Below, piece after piece: positions 1 through 7,686 of a DNA stretch of 46,999 bases (positions within the stretch are counted from its first letter, which is position 1; every line of letters begins with the position of its first letter). The stretch spans positions 1 through 46,999 of the forward strand of contig DATJGF010000108.1 of assembly GCA_035495315.1 (NCBI GenBank), written 5' to 3'. The DNA comes from DATJGF01 sp035495315 (GTDB lineage Bacteria > Verrucomicrobiota > Verrucomicrobiia > Limisphaerales > UBA8199). Under the pieces are notes generated by a model. The model did no database searches. It worked only from the letters and a program-made list of their open reading frames with translations, and was not told the DNA's origin. The translations under genes and the position numbers were made by a program.

Positions 1-331
1 CACGAGGCAGCGTCGCGCGGAGCTGTTCGTATACCGCTTCGCCGTTTGGCGTTTCAAGGTCGGCTCGTAAACTAAACCCTGCCGCTTCAAGCTCGGCCTC
101 AAGACCTCCCGGCAGCACCAGGTGGTCGACCCATTCGAAGAGGTCGGTCGCGGTCTCCGTCTTCATGCGCTCTGACAGGTCGAGCGCGAACCGGTTCCGT
201 TTAAGGAATGACTGAAGGTGCGCGCGCAGTAGGCGCTCGGCTTCATGCGCCAGCGGCCAGTCGAAAGCACGTGACCTCTCAGGCGTGTCCCTGGTCGCAG
301 CCTCAGGTTCGGAAGCGATACCGAGTCTCAT
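1..331 (-). CDS. N-terminal part of an unknown protein, cut by the window edge
   Basis: An open frame of 110 codons runs without a stop from an ATG at 331 off the left edge. The product begins MRLGIASEPEAATRD and has a hydrophilic, acidic-rich, probably helical sequence with the stretch FEWVDHLVLPGG near residues 65-76. There is no signal peptide or membrane segment. I do not recognise the family. Codon use, rich in G/C at third positions, resembles the neighbouring genes, which supports real coding. It follows two permease genes on the same strand after a 182-base gap in which I see no clear promoter. The C-terminus lies outside the window, so no function is proposed. Confidence 0.6.
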   Translation of the reverse strand, partial: MRLGIASEPEAATRDTPERSRAFDWPLAHEAERLLRAHLQSFLKRNRFALDLSERMKTETATDLFEWVDHLVLPGGLEAELEAAGFSLRADLETPNGEAVYEQLRATLPR

Positions 332-513
332 ATACAACGATAGCTCAGAAATTGATTTCGTCGCTGTCAGATTGGCTGGTGCTGTCCAACCTGGCCTCAG
401 GCGTCATTGTCTGCGAGTCTGCCGCTTTTGGGTCGGTCTTCTGCCTGACCAACGATAACATCGTCCCCAATATACATGCGTCGAAATGCAGCCTAACCCA
501 TCACCAAATCGCG

Positions 514-1314
514 CTATGAGCTTGCACTGGTATATCGTCGCAACGACGCTCGCCAGCCCCATTCGGACACGGCAAAACAGACGAGGGTCATCGCGAGCAG
601 CACCGCCAAATCCCTGGGCGATGAGAGCTTATTCACCAGCACGCGCACCGGCACATTCGAAACCAGCAGCATCGGGATCGCGAAAGAGAAGATCGCCCGG
701 AATACGCCGCGAAACGCTTCGTCCGGCAGGCGCGAGATCTGGAACAGATTATAATACCCCCACACGATCCCTTGCGCCCGGACGGTCCAGAAACTGATGC
801 TGGCGAGTAAAAACATCAACGAGTAATGAATAATGATTCCGGCCAGGCATAGGATCGCAAACCCCATCACGTGCAAAACGGAGGGAGTGAGGTGCATTTG
901 ACGTCCAGCGTAAACCATCACGCCAATCGCGGATAGCGCGTTGACAAATGCCCCAAGGTCGACCTGCCGCAACGACACCACAAAGCGCGTGTTCACCGGA
1001 AGCAACAGCAAGAAATCCAGTTTTCCCGTGCGCACCAGTTCCGAGAGATTCGTGCAGTTGATAAGAAAAAACGCCTGGAAGATCTGCTGAATAAAGTGAC
1101 TCCCACCGATCAGCGCGACAACCTCCCACTTTGTCCACGTGCCGATGTGGTCGGTATGCAAATACAAAACACCGATAAAACTAAGCTGTAATCCGAACCA
1201 CAACAATTCGACGATGATCCAAAGCAGGAAATTGCTCTTAAAAATCATCTCGCGCGTTACGGAGTTCTTCCACAACGCGGCGTAAATGCTTAGGTAGCGG
1301 CTCTTGTTATTCAC
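514..1314 (-). CDS. ABC-2 type transporter permease (PF06182-like)
   Basis: A 266-residue integral membrane protein with about six hydrophobic segments. It resembles the ABC2_membrane_6 (old DUF990) permeases, which work as pairs with one ATPase in exporters of unknown substrate. Family-like features are a short charged N-terminus, a first long hydrophobic pair at about residues 28-55, and a cytoplasmic loop with RTGKLDFLLLLPVN near 96-109. The start is GTG at 1314, with only a weak AGAG upstream, and the stop is TAG at 514. The partner permease is upstream on the same strand (1541-2347), and a 79-bp palindromic element lies between them. No ATP-binding subunit gene adjoins the pair, which is unusual for this family. 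Confidence 0.85.
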   Translation of the reverse strand: MNNKSRYLSIYAALWKNSVTREMIFKSNFLLWIIVELLWFGLQLSFIGVLYLHTDHIGTWTKWEVVALIGGSHFIQQIFQAFFLINCTNLSELVRTGKLDFLLLLPVNTRFVVSLRQVDLGAFVNALSAIGVMVYAGRQMHLTPSVLHVMGFAILCLAGIIIHYSLMFLLASISFWTVRAQGIVWGYYNLFQISRLPDEAFRGVFRAIFSFAIPMLLVSNVPVRVLVNKLSSPRDLAVLLAMTLVCFAVSEWGWRASLRRYTSASS

Positions 1315-1431
1315 TATTTTTTATCTCTGCGATTTGCCATGTAGCTTTTCGCGTTTCACCCAACCGTTTACGCAGTTGGTGCTCTTTCCTTCGCTGTTCC
1401 GTTTCCTATTCCTCAGTCGCTGAACCTTGTG

Positions 1432-1510
1432 GGAGACGACGTAAGGAGACTCTGATTAAGCCCTCCTGGCGGAAAATCGAACCGATCAGAGTCTCTCTCA
1501 CGTCGTCTCC
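1432..1510. repeat. Imperfect palindromic element between two permease genes
   Basis: Two arms of about 25 bases, 1432-1456 and 1485-1510, are near-perfect reverse complements. They share GGAGACGACGT at the outside and AGACTCTGAT at the inside, and enclose a loop of 28 bases. There is no following T run, so it is not a standard intrinsic terminator. It occupies the gap between two genes that should be cotranscribed. It could be a REP/MITE-like mobile palindrome or an mRNA-stabilising hairpin. I saw no second copy in the window. Confidence 0.75.
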
Positions 1511-1540
1511 TGCAAAATTAAACGCTCCCAATGCCGTTTT

Positions 1541-2347
1541 TCATCCGCCCACCGCTGAATACTTTTTCAGGCCGCGTTGCCACATAAGTCGCGCCAGTCC
1601 ATAAGCCGCAGTGACCCAGCAACTCTGAATGAGCAGCCCGCGCCGCAGCTCCCCATTGCTGATTTTTCCGAGATAAAGGCTCACGGGAAAATACATCTGG
1701 TAAGGAAACGGTGTCAGTTGGAGGATTTGCGCGAGTCCCTTTGGCAGGATATCCAACGGAAACATGTGACCGCTGGCAATATACTCGAACGCGAACACAA
1801 TAAAAATAAACGTCGAAACTTCCAACACCCAGAACGCCAGCATCGCCATGGTGTAGGAAAGGAAGAACTGCAGCAGCGCGGTGAGAAAGGTCGAGACCAG
1901 GAACAAACCGAACGTTGGCCAATTAGGCGGCAGGACGAAATATTGACGCAAACAAAGCACAAAGATCGTCAGTGGCACCGCGGCCACAGCCAGGTAGGTT
2001 ATGCGACCCGAAAAGAACAGGAACAGTCGGTAGGTGAGATAATCAATCGGTTTGAGTACGAACTGGCTGATATTGCCGTCCTTGATATCCGCAGCAATTT
2101 GCCAATCATCCTCATTGACCGCCGTCAGTGCGTCGACAATCGTCGCCAGCAAGTAATACGAGATCATCTCGGCCAGCGTATAGGTGCCGATCATGGCACC
2201 GGGCCCTTTCCCAGCGTAGATCGTGCGCCAGACAAACAGGATTGCAATCAACGGCAGAAATCCAAAAACGGTTCGCGCCAGGAAATTAAACCGGTAGGTC
2301 AGGTTGTTTTGAATCCCGACTTTTAGCGCATGCCAGTACTTTTTCAT
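1541..2347 (-). CDS. ABC-2 type transporter permease (PF06182-like), partner of the 514-1314 gene
   Basis: A 268-residue membrane protein starting at ATG 2347 (MKKYWHAL). An in-frame ATG 14 codons upstream would put a charged and odd extension before the first hydrophobic segment, so I prefer 2347. It has about six membrane segments. The motif DIKDGNISQFVLKPIDY (about residues 82-98) is the cytoplasmic loop typical of DUF990/ABC2_membrane_6 permeases, where GN/GK and LLKP/VLKP precede the third hydrophobic segment. It probably forms a heterodimer with the product of 514-1314. The ATPase subunit, normally encoded just upstream, is absent here: the next gene upstream is on the other strand. Substrate unknown. 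Confidence 0.85.
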   Translation of the reverse strand: MKKYWHALKVGIQNNLTYRFNFLARTVFGFLPLIAILFVWRTIYAGKGPGAMIGTYTLAEMISYYLLATIVDALTAVNEDDWQIAADIKDGNISQFVLKPIDYLTYRLFLFFSGRITYLAVAAVPLTIFVLCLRQYFVLPPNWPTFGLFLVSTFLTALLQFFLSYTMAMLAFWVLEVSTFIFIVFAFEYIASGHMFPLDILPKGLAQILQLTPFPYQMYFPVSLYLGKISNGELRRGLLIQSCWVTAAYGLARLMWQRGLKKYSAVGG

Positions 2348-2364
2348 GCGGAACGGCGGAACTT

Positions 2365-2400
2365 GCCACAAAAAGCCACAAAGCGGCACAAAAAAAGAAA
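2365..2400 (-). repeat. T-rich leader repeat (TTTGTGGC units) before a permease start
   Basis: Read on the minus strand, this stretch has three TTTGTG units (TTTGTGCC, TTTGTGGC, TTTTTGTGGC) and ends 17 bases before the ATG at 2347. A closely similar stretch ends 16 bases before the start at 29223, in front of an unrelated gene. The shared spacing suggests a leader element with a role in translation or transcription, or a dispersed repeat that happens to contain the start region. No clear Shine-Dalgarno sequence accompanies it. Confidence 0.55.
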
Positions 2401-2608
2401 AGGAGTTCTATCCGGAACGCGACTGCCGGACGCCCCACTCGCGCGAAACGCGGAGTTCCAATCGTCGTTCCAGTACACCGTCACGATGCGTCGAAACCCA
2501 GAATTGCTTTCAATTGATTCGTCTGCTTGTATGTAGCTCATGGAAGCAGAGAGAATTATTTCTGCCCCAGCCTCCAGCGGTGATTAAACCCTCAACTGCT
2601 TTTCACTC

Positions 2609-3301
2609 GTGAAACAAATCTTCTCTTCTCCTGATAGCGCGGAAATTGGAATGCTCGCCAGCAGGTTGCAGTCCGCAGGCATCGCCTGCGAAATCCGCAA
2701 CGAATCGCAGGTAATCCCCGGCCTGCCTTTTCAGCCCGAGCTTTGGATCCTAAACGATGCCCAATATGAAGACGCCGCGACGTTGATTGGCGCCCTGCCC
2801 GCTTCCGAAGGGGCCGAACCACAGCGCGCGTCCGGTGTTATGCCGGCGGAGCAGGTTGCAGTCTCCGATTGTGCTTCGCTGGATTCCATTATCGGCGCGC
2901 TCTACGCGACGATTTCGGGGGCCGCCGGTGAACGGGATTGGGAACGTTTCCGCACGCTCTTTTATCCGGGTGCTCGGCTGCACCGCACCGTCGTTTCAGC
3001 TGACGGCGAGGTGAGCATGTCCGCAATGGACGTCGAGGGTTTCATCAACTTCGCCAATCCATTTCTGAGTCAGCACCCCTTTTACGAATGGGAGCTGGTG
3101 CGCCAGGTCGACGACTTCGGTCAGATCGCTCAGGTATTTAGCAGCTTCGATTCCTCGAGCAGTGCGGACGGCGGCGATTCGCTTGGTCGTGGCATCAATA
3201 GCGTTCAACTCTGGTTTGATAATCAGCGGTGGTGGGTGATGAGCATGCTTTGGGATGATGAACGCGCCGGCAATAAGATCCCACCCCAATACCTGCCCTA
3301 A
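2609..3301 (+). CDS. DUF2007-like domain fused to an NTF2/SnoaL-like domain
   Basis: A 230-residue soluble protein from a GTG start at 2609, in frame with the conserved opening KQIFSSPDSAEIGMLASRL. Residues 1-63 match the DUF2007 'putative signal transducing protein' fold: a ferredoxin-like beta-alpha-beta that keeps the paired pattern SRLQSAGI and LWILNDAQYEDAATLI. Residues about 90-225 look like an NTF2/SnoaL-type cone (AALYATISGAAGERDWERF pattern, later NSVQLWFDNQRWWVMSMLWD), with the usual hydrophobic pocket strands. The linker near 64-88 is low complexity. The role is unknown; either domain may bind a small ligand. The pairing of the two domains is the odd part. It precedes a two-component system on the same strand after an 84-base gap. 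Confidence 0.75.
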   Translation: MKQIFSSPDSAEIGMLASRLQSAGIACEIRNESQVIPGLPFQPELWILNDAQYEDAATLIGALPASEGAEPQRASGVMPAEQVAVSDCASLDSIIGALYATISGAAGERDWERFRTLFYPGARLHRTVVSADGEVSMSAMDVEGFINFANPFLSQHPFYEWELVRQVDDFGQIAQVFSSFDSSSSADGGDSLGRGINSVQLWFDNQRWWVMSMLWDDERAGNKIPPQYLP

Positions 3302-3385
3302 GTAATCAGGCCACCACCCCGGCTCCACTTTCCATTGCGCCCGTCCAGCCCACTGAGTAATCTTACCTTCCAATTGAGAATTCTA

Positions 3386-4594
3386 ATGTTGCCTATGATG
3401 GACTCTCATTCCAATTCCTCATTCCGTCTGATCCTCGCAAATCGTCTCGCCCGCTACGGCTTGCTCCTTGCCGCCCTTCTGTTGGCGCTCCTCCTCGCCT
3501 CTCCCGGCCTGTTGCGCGGCTTGGTTCGAGCGGACCAGTTCATGCCCCACGCGACCTGCTACTTGAGGAATCCCCGTATTATCGCCCTCCATGTCACATC
3601 GGATTTGCTTATTGGCTTCGCCTATGTCGCCATCTCCTCCACCCTTGGCTGGCTCGTCTACCGGTCACGCCGGGAAATACCCTTTCACTGGATGTTTCTC
3701 GCGTTCGGTTTGTTTATCATCACGTGCGGCTTCACCCATTTCATGGAGGTTTGGACTGTTTGGCAGGCCGTCTATTGGCTGGCCGGCTGGGTGAAAGTCG
3801 TGTGCGCAATAGCCTCCGTCGCGACAGCTATTGCCCTTTATCGGCTGGTTCCGCGCATTCTCGCCCTAATCAGCGCGATCAAAATATCCGAGGAACGGAG
3901 GGTGAAACTTCAAACCGTCAACAATGAGTTGGAAGCCTTCGCCTACACGGTCTCTCACGACTTGCGCGCGCCATTGCGGGCTGTGCAGGGTATGGCGTGC
4001 GCGCTGACCGAAGATTTCGGAAGTCGGCTCGAACCCGGCGCGCGTGAGTATCTTGCCCAGATCACCGACGCATCACGGCGAATGGATGTGATGATCCGCG
4101 ACTTGCTCGAATACAGCCGTGTTTCGCGCAGTGAGTTCGAACTCAAATCGGTGGATTTGGACGTGGTCATGGCCGAAGCAAAAGCAATGATTGAAGCCGA
4201 CTCCAAACAAAGCAGCGCCGACGTGCGGGTCGAGGGGCCCTTATCCAATGTTGTCGCTAACCCAACATTACTGACGCAAGTGATGGTCAACCTGCTCGGC
4301 AACGCAATAAAATTTGTGCCTCCGGGTGTGCGTCCGATGGTACGAGTGTTCGCGCAGGACAAAGGAAACCATCTGCGTCTATCGGTGAAGGACAATGGCA
4401 TCGGCATCCCGCCCGAATACCAGGGACGCATCTTCCACGTGTTCGAGCGACTGCACTCCCAATCGAAGTATCCCGGAACCGGCATCGGCCTGGCCATTGT
4501 CCAAAAAGCCGTCGCGCGCATGAAGGGCGAGTTGGGTTTGGAATCCGCCCCAGGCCAGGGAAGCTGTTTCTGGATTGAACTGCCCAAGGCCTGA
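3386..4594 (+). CDS. Membrane histidine kinase with ethylene-receptor-like sensor domain
   Basis: About 402 residues from the ATG at 3386; a TTG at 3335 and ATGs at 3395 and 3398 are alternatives, and no start has a strong Shine-Dalgarno. There are four membrane segments at about residues 23-47, 67-91, 99-121 and 129-154. The region SDLLIGFAY...CGFTHFMEVW aligns by eye with the ETR1 ethylene-binding domain: D73, Y80, C114 and H118 match ETR1 Asp25, Tyr32, Cys65 and His69, the last two being the copper ligands. The ETR1 Pro36 position is Ser here. HisKA follows with the phosphoaccepting H191 in SHDLRAPLR, then an HATPase domain with N306 (NLLGNAIKF), DNGIGI at 336-341 and GTGIGLAI at 364-371. 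No GAF domain is present. It probably phosphorylates the regulator at 4751. Confidence 0.9.
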   Translation: MLPMMDSHSNSSFRLILANRLARYGLLLAALLLALLLASPGLLRGLVRADQFMPHATCYLRNPRIIALHVTSDLLIGFAYVAISSTLGWLVYRSRREIPFHWMFLAFGLFIITCGFTHFMEVWTVWQAVYWLAGWVKVVCAIASVATAIALYRLVPRILALISAIKISEERRVKLQTVNNELEAFAYTVSHDLRAPLRAVQGMACALTEDFGSRLEPGAREYLAQITDASRRMDVMIRDLLEYSRVSRSEFELKSVDLDVVMAEAKAMIEADSKQSSADVRVEGPLSNVVANPTLLTQVMVNLLGNAIKFVPPGVRPMVRVFAQDKGNHLRLSVKDNGIGIPPEYQGRIFHVFERLHSQSKYPGTGIGLAIVQKAVARMKGELGLESAPGQGSCFWIELPKA

Positions 4595-4750
4595 AAAGCC
4601 ACGGATGCGCGGAGGCTAAGGTAACTTAAAGGCTGCAAACTCTCGGCTTATCCACTTGATTTTTCGCAAATCCGAGGAACCTTCCCTTGACTCAGGTTGC
4701 ACGGATAATCAACTGGACCAGCCATCCAGGAAGGCAGGCATCGGAACCAT

Positions 4751-5254
4751 GTGCTTTTTATGGGCAACAACTGCGTTATTCTTGTCGCTGAGGATAATCC
4801 CGCTGATACAATCCTTCTTAAACGCGCCTTGTCTGGCGCGAAAATCCGCTTACCGGCGATCTTTTTCGACGACGGCCAGCAAATCATTGATTACCTCAAG
4901 CAATATCGCCCAACTGCGAAGCTCGAGAAAGAAAACTCGCCTGCCCTCATCATGGTGGATTTAGCAATGCCCAAGGTAGGCGGGTTGGAGGTGCTCGCCT
5001 GGGTCCGTCAACAACCGGACCTCAGCCAGCTTCCCGTAATCGTTTTTAGTGGCCTCAACCGGCCCATCGACATCAGCCGCGCCTACGCACTCGGAGCCGA
5101 CCTCTTCCTCATCAAGACCGCCGATCCAAATCAATGGACTACAGTCCTGCAACGCGTCGCCGAAATCTATCACCTGCTCGAACCGGATTCTTCCTCGGCT
5201 TCTCCCCCCATCGCGGAGGTCACGAAACAGGTTGTGGATGAGGGTGGACGCTAA
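4751..5254 (+). CDS. Single-domain response regulator (Rcp1-like)
   Basis: A 167-residue receiver-only protein. The acid pair E14/D15 (VAEDNPAD), phosphoacceptor D70 (IMVDLAMP), S100 (VIVFSG) and K122 (FLIKTAD) are all present, so it should be phosphorylatable. The long insertion between beta-2 and D70 (DDGQQIIDYLKQ...) is typical of the Rcp1-type regulators that partner phytochrome- and ethylene-receptor-like kinases. There is no output domain, so it likely acts by protein contact or as a phosphorelay. It lies 156 bases downstream of the kinase on the same strand. The start is taken as GTG 4751, behind an AGGAAGG-like site at about 4728-4734; ATG 4760 is the alternative. The C-terminal 20 residues are a disordered Ser/Pro-rich tail. 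Confidence 0.9.
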   Translation: MLFMGNNCVILVAEDNPADTILLKRALSGAKIRLPAIFFDDGQQIIDYLKQYRPTAKLEKENSPALIMVDLAMPKVGGLEVLAWVRQQPDLSQLPVIVFSGLNRPIDISRAYALGADLFLIKTADPNQWTTVLQRVAEIYHLLEPDSSSASPPIAEVTKQVVDEGGR

Positions 5255-5345
5255 TCGTTTTAGGTTTTTGTTTGCGGCGGCGGCGGTAGCTCATTACGGT
5301 GTAGCGAAAGAAAGGGAACCCTTACGCAAAGCTGGACAATAAAGT

Positions 5346-7523
5346 ATGACGAAGAAGCCGCTGACGAGCGACGAATTGACTCAACTGACGGTGGGACTCA
5401 ACAAGCTTGCCCGGAATCTATGGTGGACCTGGGACCAGGGAGCGCAGGAGATCTTCCAGGAACTTTCCCCGCGCGGTTGGCAAAACCTGTATCACAACGC
5501 GGTCGCTGTCCTCCACGAAGTTTCCACTCCCGAATTGCGGGCACGGCTTCAAAATCCCGATTTTGCGGAACACGTCCGCAAGGTGCTGCACTCGTTCGAA
5601 TCTTATATGAACGAGAAGCAGACCTGGGCGGCCCAAAACGCGCCAGCGCTGCGTGGCCGCCCGGTTGCTTACTTCTCGGCCGAGTTCGGCTTTCACGAGA
5701 CGCTGCCGATTGCAGCCGGCGGTTTGGGCATGCTGGCGGGCGACCACACCAAGTCGGCGAGCGATTTGGGCCTGGATTTCGTCGGCATCAGTCTTTTTTA
5801 CCGGGAGGGCTATTTCCAGCAGGCGATCGATACGAATAACTGGCAGACCGAATATTATACGCTACTTAATCCGAAGAACCTGCCGATGGAGCCAGTCCTC
5901 ACCGACAAAGGCGAGCCGCTGGTCGGCCAGGTCGAAATGGGGATGAACCAGGTCGCTTTCCAGGCCTGGCGCGTCAACGTCGGGCGCGTGCCGGTTTACC
6001 TGCTCGACACGAACCGTCCCGAGAACGAGCAGCATTTCAGGGATCTGACCCTTCGCGTCTACGGTGGCGACAGCACCACCCGTATCATGCAGGAAATCCT
6101 GCTAGGCATCGGCGGCGTGCGTTTGCTTCGGGCACTTGGCGTGAATCCTTCCGTCTTTCACATGAACGAAGGGCACGCGGCTTTCCTGACCCTCGAATTG
6201 GTTCGCGAAAAACTCGCCGCCTCCAAAAACCTCCAGGATGCGATCGCACAAACCCGCGCCTCATGCATTTTCACCACCCACACGCCGGTCGAGGCCGGCC
6301 ACGACCGCTTCAGCCCGGACTTAATGGACTACGCGATGCAGCGGTTCCGGGGCCAATTGCCGGTCCCGTTTGCGGAAATCACGAAATTGGGCCGCGTGAA
6401 TCCGCAAAATGCCCAGGAGCCGTTCTGCATGACCGTGCTGGCGCTTAAGTTGTCACGCGCAGCAAACGGCGTGAGCGAGCTCCACGGACGGGTCAGCCGT
6501 CATATGTGGCATTCCCTCTATCCCGATAAACCCGTCGAACAGGTCCCCCTCGGGTATATCACCAACGGCGTGCATCTGCTGGGGTGGATGAAGGGAACCG
6601 TCCGCCGGTTTTGGCGCCGAAAACTCACCGGTCATTCGGTCAATTCGGTCGCCACCCCATTCCGCAGCACGTCGGCCGATTGGAGCGCACAAATCAATTC
6701 GCCCGAGTTTTGGAAGCGAATGGCCGACCCTAATTTCATTTCCGATGAAGAATTATGGGCCTTGCGCTATACGTTGCGACGGGAATTGATTGAGTTTGCC
6801 CGCCGGCGACTTTTGATCCAGCGCCAACGCCTGACACAAGGGGATTTCATCGCATTCGATCAACTGCTCAATCCCGACGCGTTAACGATCGGGTTCGCCC
6901 GGCGCTTCGCCACTTACAAACGCGCCCCTCTCATATTTCAACAGTTTGAAAATGTCGTCAGGCTCACGCGGGACAAGGATCGCCCGGTGCAGTTCATTTT
7001 CGCCGGCAAAGCCCATCCACGCGACGATGATGGCAAACGCTACATCCAGCACATTATTCACCTCAGCAAATACAGCGATCTGCAGGGGCACCTGATCTTC
7101 CTGGAGAACTACGACATGCACGTCGCGCGCCAGATGGTCTCGGGATGTGATGTGTGGCTTAACAATCCGCGCCGGCCGCTCGAAGCCTCAGGCACCAGTG
7201 GAATGAAGGCCGGCTGCCATGGCTGCCTCAATCTCAGCATCCTCGATGGCTGGTGGCGCGAAGGCTATGACACAACCAATGGCTTCGCGATCGGCGAAGA
7301 TTCACACCCTGACTCCGTCGAGCAGCAGGACCGCACCGATAGCGCTAATTTGTACAAGGTTCTTACCCAGGAGGTCATCCCGCTCTTTTTCGAACGTGAT
7401 TCGCAAGGGATCCCGCGCCAGTGGATCCAACGCATCCGCCGCGCGATGGTCACGCTGGTACCCCAGTTCACAACCGATCGCATGGTCCGTGAATATGCGC
7501 AGAAGTTTTATCTTACGAAATAA
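5346..7523 (+). CDS. glgP: Alpha-glucan (glycogen/maltodextrin) phosphorylase, DUF3417 type
   Basis: A 725-residue cytoplasmic enzyme that releases glucose 1-phosphate from alpha-1,4-glucans with inorganic phosphate and PLP. The N-terminal DUF3417 domain (about residues 8-120, with KLARNLWWTWDQ) marks the short TIGR02094-type phosphorylases rather than the 800-plus residue GlgP type. The GT35 core carries the ETLPIAAGGLGMLAGDH loop and HMNEGHAAF. The PLP lysine is K621 in EASGTSGMKAG. Length fits the family. The start ATG 5346 opens directly into the conserved domain. It stands alone between the two-component genes and rlmN; the 91-base gap upstream has no strong promoter that I can point to. 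It serves turnover of storage glycogen. Confidence 0.95.
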   Translation: MTKKPLTSDELTQLTVGLNKLARNLWWTWDQGAQEIFQELSPRGWQNLYHNAVAVLHEVSTPELRARLQNPDFAEHVRKVLHSFESYMNEKQTWAAQNAPALRGRPVAYFSAEFGFHETLPIAAGGLGMLAGDHTKSASDLGLDFVGISLFYREGYFQQAIDTNNWQTEYYTLLNPKNLPMEPVLTDKGEPLVGQVEMGMNQVAFQAWRVNVGRVPVYLLDTNRPENEQHFRDLTLRVYGGDSTTRIMQEILLGIGGVRLLRALGVNPSVFHMNEGHAAFLTLELVREKLAASKNLQDAIAQTRASCIFTTHTPVEAGHDRFSPDLMDYAMQRFRGQLPVPFAEITKLGRVNPQNAQEPFCMTVLALKLSRAANGVSELHGRVSRHMWHSLYPDKPVEQVPLGYITNGVHLLGWMKGTVRRFWRRKLTGHSVNSVATPFRSTSADWSAQINSPEFWKRMADPNFISDEELWALRYTLRRELIEFARRRLLIQRQRLTQGDFIAFDQLLNPDALTIGFARRFATYKRAPLIFQQFENVVRLTRDKDRPVQFIFAGKAHPRDDDGKRYIQHIIHLSKYSDLQGHLIFLENYDMHVARQMVSGCDVWLNNPRRPLEASGTSGMKAGCHGCLNLSILDGWWREGYDTTNGFAIGEDSHPDSVEQQDRTDSANLYKVLTQEVIPLFFERDSQGIPRQWIQRIRRAMVTLVPQFTTDRMVREYAQKFYLTK

Positions 7524-7615
7524 CTCAACTTGGGTAGGACATTTGGGAAAATCCGAGCACGACGACGAGAATGGCGCGCAGGTTCATGGTCCAATACCGT
7601 CGAAAAGAGGTCTAT

Positions 7616-7636
7616 GCCACCCCTTTTGGGGTTGGC
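7616..7636. other. GC-rich hairpin between glgP and rlmN
   Basis: The sequence GCCA-CCCC-TTTT-GGGG-T-TGGC forms an eight-pair stem with one bulged T and a four-base loop. It sits about 90 bases after the glgP stop and 50 before rlmN. The bases after it (AGTCTGCTGA) are not a T run, so I do not call it an intrinsic terminator. Confidence 0.5.
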
Positions 7637-7686
7637 AGTCTGCTGACATCGACTCCACCAAAGTTTTGGGTTAGCGTTTTGTCGGC

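Noticed and set aside
1577..2326. Plus-strand open frame of about 250 codons
   Set aside because: Antisense to the permease at 1541-2347, with a charged low-complexity product (many Arg, Gln, Asp) and no family features.
7616..7636. Hairpin after glgP considered as an intrinsic terminator
   Set aside because: The stem is good but there is no T run after it on either strand beyond the loop itself.
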